A DNA stretch of 64,000 bases from Nageia nagi (Eukaryota; Pinophyta), in the NCBI GenBank assembly GCA_050084985.1, contig JBITNC010000001.1:199516001-199580000 (forward strand), written 5' to 3'. Made by a program: the position numbers and the translations under genes. Of the stretch, positions 57,832 to 64,000 are shown in pieces (position 1 is the stretch's first letter; the number at the start of each line of letters is the position of its first letter). The notes beneath the pieces are model-generated. The model had not been told where the DNA came from. It made no database searches and worked only from the letters and a program-made list of their open reading frames with translations.

Positions 57832-59790
57832 ATGTTTCTCTTATTTTTGGGCAAACATAAAAACTACACAAGGGTTTCATTCAAAAAGCATTTCAGAGTA
57901 ATTAGGGCTATATTTTCCAACTTATTTGAAGATCAGGGTTTATCCAAAAATGTTCCTTCTTATGCTATAAATTTAGAATTTTTCAATATTTTTTTAGTAA
58001 AATGTAGGAAGTACATCATATCTAAAATTTTAGCTTATCTTGATACATTTTGAGAAATTTATTGTAATTTTAGTATGGGAGTATTACATGATTTTTGAGG
58101 ATTTTCAATATTAAAGAAGTGGATCATTTATGATTTAAAATCATGGCTCATAAGAAGAAATAATGTAAATATTTTGATTATGGTGAAGTTATACAAAAAA
58201 AATTTGATGATACCTATGTTGAACATTTATAAAAATATTGATAGAACAAATATCCTTGACTGAATATATGAAATTACAAAAAAAATCAAATGACATTCTA
58301 TACATAGTGATATAAGGCTTATTATAGTTATTGATTATGTGAGTGAAAATGATCAAAAGTGGTTCATATGCAAGATAAGTTAAATGAATTATGAATCTAA
58401 ATACATGTATTTTGTAAGTATGTCCATTGAGGAATGTGAAGAACCAACTACCGATGATGAGAAAATATGGTATGATTCTAATTCTAATTATAATAATGGA
58501 ATTATCATGACTTTGGAGAAAGACATTCAAATCTAGGCTCAAATATATGGTCTAAGCTTTCCTAAATAATTTAAGGAGTATAAATATCAAAAGAAACTGA
58601 AAACACCAATAGTCCACCAAAGTAGATGGGATTATAAAAAAATAGAAGAAATCTAAGGAAATTTACATTCATTGAGAAAATTACACAAAGTATATAATTT
58701 TAAAGTGGAGAGTTCCATTACTATTGATTTAAATGATTGGTATGATGAAAAATATAAATAAATTATAGAATGGAAGAAATAATAAGAGTTACAAGATTTT
58801 AGAGAAAAAGATGAGGAGAGCGAATACTACAAAAAAATTGAACATTCTCTCATAAGAAATGATAGATATATGGAGAAATCTAAATGATATCTATAAATGA
58901 GGTATGATATTAGATTTGATTTTGATTAAATTGATATTAATACAATGGAATATTATGTACATCTAGGAAAAATAGTGAAGGAACCTTGTAGTCATTATGA
59001 TAGTAATGGGTATAAAGAATAAGAAGAGGATCTAATGGTGAATAATATTGATAATAATACCTTTCAAGGAGTTAGTTTTTATAATTTAATAAACATTGAA
59101 CAAAATTTAGTTGATGATCTTGGTAGATGTTCACAAATGGCTACTTTAATAGAAAATCCTTATGGTACAAATAATTCTCATCAATGAGATAAAAATAAAG
59201 TTGAAAGAGACGTATAGTGTTAGGTCCCTTCCATAATTAAAGATATAAGTTTATTGAATCATCCTTTTCAACAAGATATTTCATATTTTTTTAATAATAA
59301 GAAGCTTTTCCAAGTACAATATATTAGGTATTCTACTTATTGAAGAAGTTTACTTGTTAAGAATTGTGATGGTAGATATGAAATTATGAATCATAAGCTT
59401 ATTGATATGCATGAAGAGATAACATTTTATAATCCTATAGAGAAATAATTTATAACTCTTATATCTATTATATGAAGGGGCATATAAAATACAAGGTATT
59501 TATTATGGTAGAATACACATAGTGATACTTTTAATTCTTTAGTTCATGATCATGAAAAATGGGTATTAAATTATTCTCTAGTTATGGATTCCCAAGATAA
59601 GGTTCCTAAAACTACCTTTTCTTATAATTGGGGTATTGTAAAATTTATGGTAACCTTATATATGATGTGTGCCACTTCATTGAATATATATATTTTCTTC
59701 AAGATGAGGTTCATAAGGTTGAGCATAAAATTCATGCATATTGTTATGATGAAATCTTTCGTTATATTCCTTGTAGGAAAAACGAGATAG
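57832..59790 (+). pseudogene. Long unidentified decayed reading frame
   Basis: One reading frame (that of 57832) gives about 650 codons interrupted by about 20 stops, with few apparent frameshifts. Segments include SFKKHFRVIRAIFSNLFED, SMSIEECEEPTTDDEKIWYD, DFREKDEESEYYKKIEHSLI, MEYYVHLGKIVKEPCSHYD, FQGVSFYNLINIEQNLVDDL and VHDHEKWVLNYSLVMD. It is acidic and Tyr/Asn-rich, with no RT, protease, integrase or movement-protein motif that I know. It lies where copia gag should start. It could be an inserted host or element gene of unknown type. Confidence 0.4.
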
Positions 59791-59939
59791 TAAGGCAAAT
59801 TTGCCATTTAATTATACCATATAGATTTAGTTTTGATTAATATCCATGGATAAAATATTTTTAAATATATATGGGAAACTTAAGTTCAAGGTAAACAAAC
59901 TATTGATTTAAAATAAGGTAAACAAACTATTTATTTATA

Positions 59940-60096
59940 TAGTTTGTTGGTTGAGTTGGTCATGTTGTAACCCTATTTTACAGAGTGTCCCATGTTCAAA
60001 TCCCATCAAGAGTGATACAATGTACTACCTATAGTCATACCATAGATCGCTCTTGATCTCCTATGAATGTTAATAAATTTTCATTCTTTCTTTCTT
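59940..60096 (+). mobile_element. tRNA-derived SINE
   Basis: A-box TGGTTGAGTTGG (59948-59959) fits TRGYNNARNNGG exactly. B-box GTTCAAATCC (59994-60003) is near-perfect, 34 bp further on. A tRNA-unrelated body follows, then a 3' end TTAATAAATTTTC and CTTTCTTTCTTT. The next base opens the copia gag remnant (GAATATCATCTTAATGC). No target duplication is evident. An inverted repeat CAAACTAT/ATAGTTTG lies just upstream. Confidence 0.72.
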
Positions 60097-60097
60097 T

Positions 60098-60460
60098 ATG
60101 GAATATCATCTTAATGCATTTAACACTATGGTAAGTCATATATCATCTACTAATATTAAGATATCTAAAGAAGATAAGTATATTAACTTGTTATTTTATT
60201 TGATAGATATATGGTATAATTTGGTTATGATTCTTATTACATCCTTATTATCAAAAGAAATGAGGCAAAAATTCATGTAAGTTGTATCTAATTTTTCCTT
60301 ATATATAAGGGTTTATTCCCAAGATAAAAGTAATAATAAGTCTAGGGATATATTTAACTAGTCAAGAGGGAGGTATAAATATCCTAAAAACCTTATAAGG
60401 AAATTTTAGATATATGATAAACATGGGCATATGAAGAAGGATTGTATATATAAGTATATT
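60098..60460 (+). pseudogene. gag C-terminal half of copia element H
   Basis: Open stretch 60098-60280: EYHLNAFNTMVSHISSTNIK, EDKYINLLFYLIDIWYNLV and SLLSKEMRQKFM. After stops, SRGRYKYPKN and YDKHGHMKKDC, the CCHC knuckle (CX2CX4HX4C) with its first Cys lost. This closely follows the order of plant copia gag. Confidence 0.88.
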
Positions 60461-60529
60461 GATAAAAGTAAAAGGGTATGTTGATACTCCTTCCATAGAA
60501 GAAAAGAAATCCACATAAGAAGCTGGGGA

Positions 60530-60690
60530 TATATACATGGCATATTCTAGTACACATATAGATCACAATACATGGTTTATTGACTCAAAGGATTATTTTC
60601 ATATAACTTCTCATAGGGAGTGAGTTTTTGAATATGAAAATTATAATGGAGATGATGTATTTTTAGAGGATAATGTAATGATACAAATTC
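60530..60690 (+). pseudogene. Protease start of copia element H
   Basis: AYSSTHIDHNTWFIDSKDYF, HITSHRE, FEYENYNGDDVFLEDN: the copia retropepsin region. The DSGAS active site reads DSKDY, so it is inactive. The frame is lost afterwards. Confidence 0.8.
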
Positions 60691-60740
60691 CTTAGGACCC
60701 TAGATTAAGGATAAAATCAATAATTATTTATATTAATACA

Positions 60741-61072
60741 TTAAAATATTTGATGACATATTAAAATGAGTAATCTAAATTGAATTGTTGAATTAAACTT
60801 TATATGAAATATGATGCTAATCCCTATGAACTATTAATAGATTTAACTATGAATTGTTACTCTAAGACTGATACCTAATTTGAAATTTTTAGGTGATATC
60901 TCTATCCTTGGTACATTCTTCTTGTTGGTTTCTTAAATTTGTCATATATATTATATTTTGGATGGATACACAATAATAGTATATTAGTAGAGTGCATTTT
61001 CCCTTAGGTCACCATGCAGGTAAATAATAACTAGACCAAAAAAGGCCTTTGGGAGTAGTTTGAAGGTACTCT
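60741..61072. other. Unassigned sequence after the copia remnant
   Basis: May contain decayed pol sequence. No motif readable. Confidence 0.4.
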
Positions 61073-61292
61073 ATGGTGATGGTTAATAGCTACATGATTA
61101 GGGTCCCATAAACCACTTCTTAAGATCCTAGGATGTTGGTTTAACACCATGCATTTAAAGTATCAGGTGACAATTTAAAATTTCCTTTTCAGTATTTAAT
61201 GTGGTGATTTTATAACCACCTTTGAATAATTACTTTAAACAAATTGGAGTAGTCTAGAAGCATTATTCCATCATGTTTTTTTTTAAACATAT

Positions 61293-61735
61293 CATGGAAT
61301 AATTCTCTCAAAATGTACCTTCCTAGGGAACCTAAGGTTCACCCAAGAGCAATCATAATGTTTTCCATGGGCTTCCAAAGGATGGCCCAATAGAATTGAC
61401 TAGTCACTATTTAATGTTATATCTTACTCATCCTAGTCCAAGACTAGTGAAACCTAAAGGTAATTCTAATTGAAACTCTATAATGGCACAATACATAGAT
61501 ATACAAATAATATGATGGAATAATTATTCCAAACTACACCATCCTTGATAACTTGAGGTTCACCCCTAAGCTCAATCATAGTGTTGTCCATGGGCTCCTA
61601 AAACATGACCTAGTGGAATTGGTAAATCATTGTTCAATATTTTATCTTACTCATCTTAGTCTAAGACTATTGGAACCTAAAGGAATACTTAACCACACCT
61701 TTATAATGACCCAATACATGGATATGAAATGCTCC
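61293..61735. repeat. Tandem duplication, period about 220 bp
   Basis: ATGGAATAATTMTYYCAAA followed by GGTTCACCC, AATCATARTGTT, CCATGGGCT and ATCTTACTCATC blocks begins at 61293 and again at 61513. The copies are clearly diverged. Confidence 0.8.
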
Positions 61736-62130
61736 AAGTGCACCATATGATATGAAATGATCTAAGTACACTATATGATATGAAATGATCCAAGAGAACC
61801 ATATGATATGAAATTATCTAAATGCACCAACATATGATATGAAATGATCCAAATGCACCATATGATATAAATTAATATAAGGACACCATGTGATATAAAA
61901 TGATCCAAATGCATCATATGATATAAAATGATCTAAATGCACCATATGATATGAAATTATCTAAGTACACCTTATGATTTGAAATTATCTAAGTACACCT
62001 TATGATTTGAAATGATGTAGTTGTATCATATGATATGAAATGATCTAAATATGATTTAAATGATCCATATGATATGTAATGATGCAACTATACCATATGA
62101 TATGATATAATCTAAATATAGTATTTGATA
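61721..62130. repeat. 28-bp minisatellite, about 14 units
   Basis: Unit GATATGAAATGATCTAAATG plus CACCATAT, 28 bp, repeated head to tail with occasional insertions (for example one extended unit near 62035-62070). Degenerate units continue to about 62325. There are no unique spacers. Confidence 0.93.
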
Positions 62131-62391
62131 TAAAAAAATAAAATGAGATCATTTAAATATCTTTGAAACCTCATGAAGTGATATAAGTATCAAATGGGTT
62201 ATTTGAAACCTCTAACAAATTAAAACCTCCCACTAAAAGATATAAATAAACCTTGTGATATGAAAATATTTGAATAGACCTTATGATGTGATATGAAATA
62301 ATTTAAATATACTATATGATCTAAAAATTGGATTGAAGAAGAAAAGCAACTATTCAAAACCTTGAAGAAGGAAAGAACTTATTCAAAACTA

Positions 62392-62700
62392 CAACATTTT
62401 ATTTACAAGAACTAAGTAGACACATCCACATACCCAATTCAGGTTTTATGTGTATTTTGGTAGTGAAGTTCAAAGCCCCTTAAAACATTTGATTTACAAT
62501 CACTAAGTAGATAAATCCATATACATAATTTAAGTTTTATGGGTATTTTGGTAGTGAAGTTCAAATATCCTTCTAGGTAGCATGCAATAACCACACCATC
62601 TGATTTACAAGAACTAAGTAGACACATCCACACACCCAATTCAAGTTTTATGGGTATTTTAGAAGTGAAGTTTAAATAACCCTAAAGATAGCCTATAATA
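62392..62700. repeat. Tandem repeat, three units of about 90-113 bp
   Basis: Each unit contains ATTTACAA, ACTAAGTAGA and CATCCAYA, then GTTTTATGKGTATTTTGG and AGTGAAGTTCAAA, starting near 62392, 62482 and 62595. Confidence 0.88.
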
Positions 62701-63180
62701 CATGCAAGAATGTCAACAATTCATGTAATAATTATTCATATTAGGAACAATTCAATAAGAATCACTCATGCTATTAAACTATTTAAAAGTAAGAACATGT
62801 AAAAAGGTTATGCAGTAAAGGTTTGTTCCTAAGTACTTTATCATATAAAAGAATTTGAGGTCATCCTTGTAGTATCCATGAATTGCATATCCTCCAATCA
62901 TTGCAGTCCATGAAAGTGTATCTTTATCATGCATATTCCATATTAACATATATATATTTATTAATTTTTAAGGGAATTGTGATAATTAAGTTCAAAGCTT
63001 CCTCATGATAGCCCTCTTAACCAAAAAGGTTAACAATGAACATATATGATTCATATTAAGAATAATGCAATAAGAGTCGCTCATGTTATTAAATTATTTA
63101 GAGCCCTCATCTACTAGACCTTTATAGATGCATGTAAGTAAAATATATATAAAGGTTATGCTATTAGGGAATTTAGAAAT
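62701..63180. repeat. Diverged duplication, period about 310 bp
   Basis: ATTCATATTAGGAACAATTC and AATCACTCATGCTATTAAA at 62735-62785 recur in altered form at 63050-63105, followed in both by AAGGTTATGC. Confidence 0.65.
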
Positions 63181-64000
63181 TTATCATGTATTTGAGTTTG
63201 TTGAGGCAAGGGAGTAGAGGAGATTAGGATAGATTGGAATGGGAATTTCAATTTTTTGAAGAGGTTAGGCAAGGTGAGAAGAAATATTGGTAAGTATTAT
63301 TCAAAATTTTTACATGTAACCTTATAAAATTTCTATTGTTCCTTATATTATTCCTCATTTTGCAAATAGGTCTTAACTCCTAATGATTACATTTGGAATA
63401 CAAGTCTAAAGGGAATTTTTTATAAAACCCATTTTTTATGTATCTTGTAATCATTATAGACCATAAAACTATGAATTTACATCATTTATCTTGTCAAATA
63501 ATTCTCAAGATTTATGTATTCTTCCAAAATTTTCATACATTTCTTAGGATTATTTTTAGATAGTTTCTTTCCTTCTCCAAGACAATTTTTGGGCACCATT
63601 TTGAGACATATTTTGTGTTGATTTTTCTATGATCCAAATTGGATCATGTTAGGTTATTCTCTATAGGATAAGTATTCATTATAGAGGTATATGTTCTTAT
63701 ATACAAACCAAAAACTAAAATTTGGAATTAATCGATGTACAAAACCATGCCACCAATGATATGCAACACTATTTTTAGGATGTTAACAACACACATCTTA
63801 ATGAGTTAGCAAGGGAAGTTGAAGGGACATCAACATTTTGGGTAGGTGATCAGTTCATTATCTTCAACCAACATCTTAGAGATGTTTCCAAGATTATTTA
63901 ATGGCATGATACTCTTTGATTCCATAAATGGAGTTTAAGGATTTTGGGATTGTAAATATTTGAAGAAAGACTAAGAGTCATTCCAAAATTTGTGTAGTTC
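63181..64000. other. Unassigned AT-rich sequence at the window end
   Basis: No gene, RNA or repeat recognised. Confidence 0.5.

Larger units (their letters stand above)
57126..60740 (+). mobile_element. Ty1/copia element H, 5' LTR plus gag and protease remnants, with inserted sequence
   Basis: LTR 57126-57579, PBS 57582-57593, gag remnant 60098-60460, protease remnant about 60530-60690, all + strand. Integrase, RT and 3' LTR are not seen, and the N-terminal half of gag is missing. The 2.3 kb between PBS and the SINE holds an unrelated decayed frame. Confidence 0.68.

Noticed and set aside
57832-59790. Endogenous pararetrovirus coat or movement region
   Set aside because: No movement, coat zinc-finger, protease or RT motif could be read, and neighbours are copia.
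61721-62130. CRISPR-like array of 28-bp repeats
   Set aside because: The repeats are head to tail without unique spacers, in eukaryotic DNA: a minisatellite.

Overview
The window is nuclear DNA of a vascular plant. The only recognisable host gene is the 3' end of an AlkB-type RNA demethylase of the ALKBH10 group (249-1962, + strand), with plant splice sites. Almost everything after about 4.5 kb is old, nested, decayed retroelement sequence, AT-rich and poor in CG, with many CAA/CAG-to-stop and TGG-to-stop changes. A gene tail followed by tens of kilobases of slowly eroded LTR elements suggests a large seed-plant genome, most likely a gymnosperm. That assignment is inference; nothing here proves it.

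Layout. 0-4.4 kb: two terminal exons of the demethylase, its 3' flank with a 2 x 224-bp tandem duplication, then unassigned sequence up to an (AT)n tract. 5.5-19.4 kb: one plant LINE on the + strand, cut into three pieces (ORF1 plus start of RT; rest of RT; zinc-binding tail). The first cut is LTR element A (6593-12511). It carries no recognisable pol, but has a 22-unit, 30-bp repeat that reads as a decapeptide repeat. The second cut holds a decayed minus-strand chromovirus ('I'), a possible histone H2B fragment and 'gatgcaaa' repeats.

21.9-42.4 kb: a minus-strand Tat/Ogre-like gypsy element E, recognised from two about 1-kb LTRs, a primer-binding site, a polypurine tract and near-identical 5-bp target duplications. 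Inside it sit B (23388-26901, gag only) and C (30281-40194, gag plus protease only). Inside the right LTR of C sits D (36073-39683), a small element with three LTRs and two internal regions. 44.4-48.2 kb: non-autonomous LTR element F with an exact TAAAT target duplication. 50.1-56.3 kb: complete but dead minus-strand chromovirus G (TGATT target duplication) with gag, PR, RT, RNase H, integrase and chromodomain, and a lost catalytic Asp in RT. 56.5-57.1 kb: a remnant resembling the C-terminus of a metazoan-type LINE. 57.1-60.7 kb: 5' LTR and PBS of a copia element with gag/protease remnants, a long unidentified decayed reading frame and a tRNA-derived SINE. 61.2-63.2 kb: minisatellites.

Nothing apart from the demethylase looks like a working gene. 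The main interest lies in the retroelements: at least five (A, B, C, E, F) appear to lack their own polymerase, while chromoviruses I and G show the kind of element that could have mobilised those with tRNA-iMet-type PBSs. No CRISPR array, rRNA or tRNA gene was seen. All calls are by eye; no alignment or database search was run.
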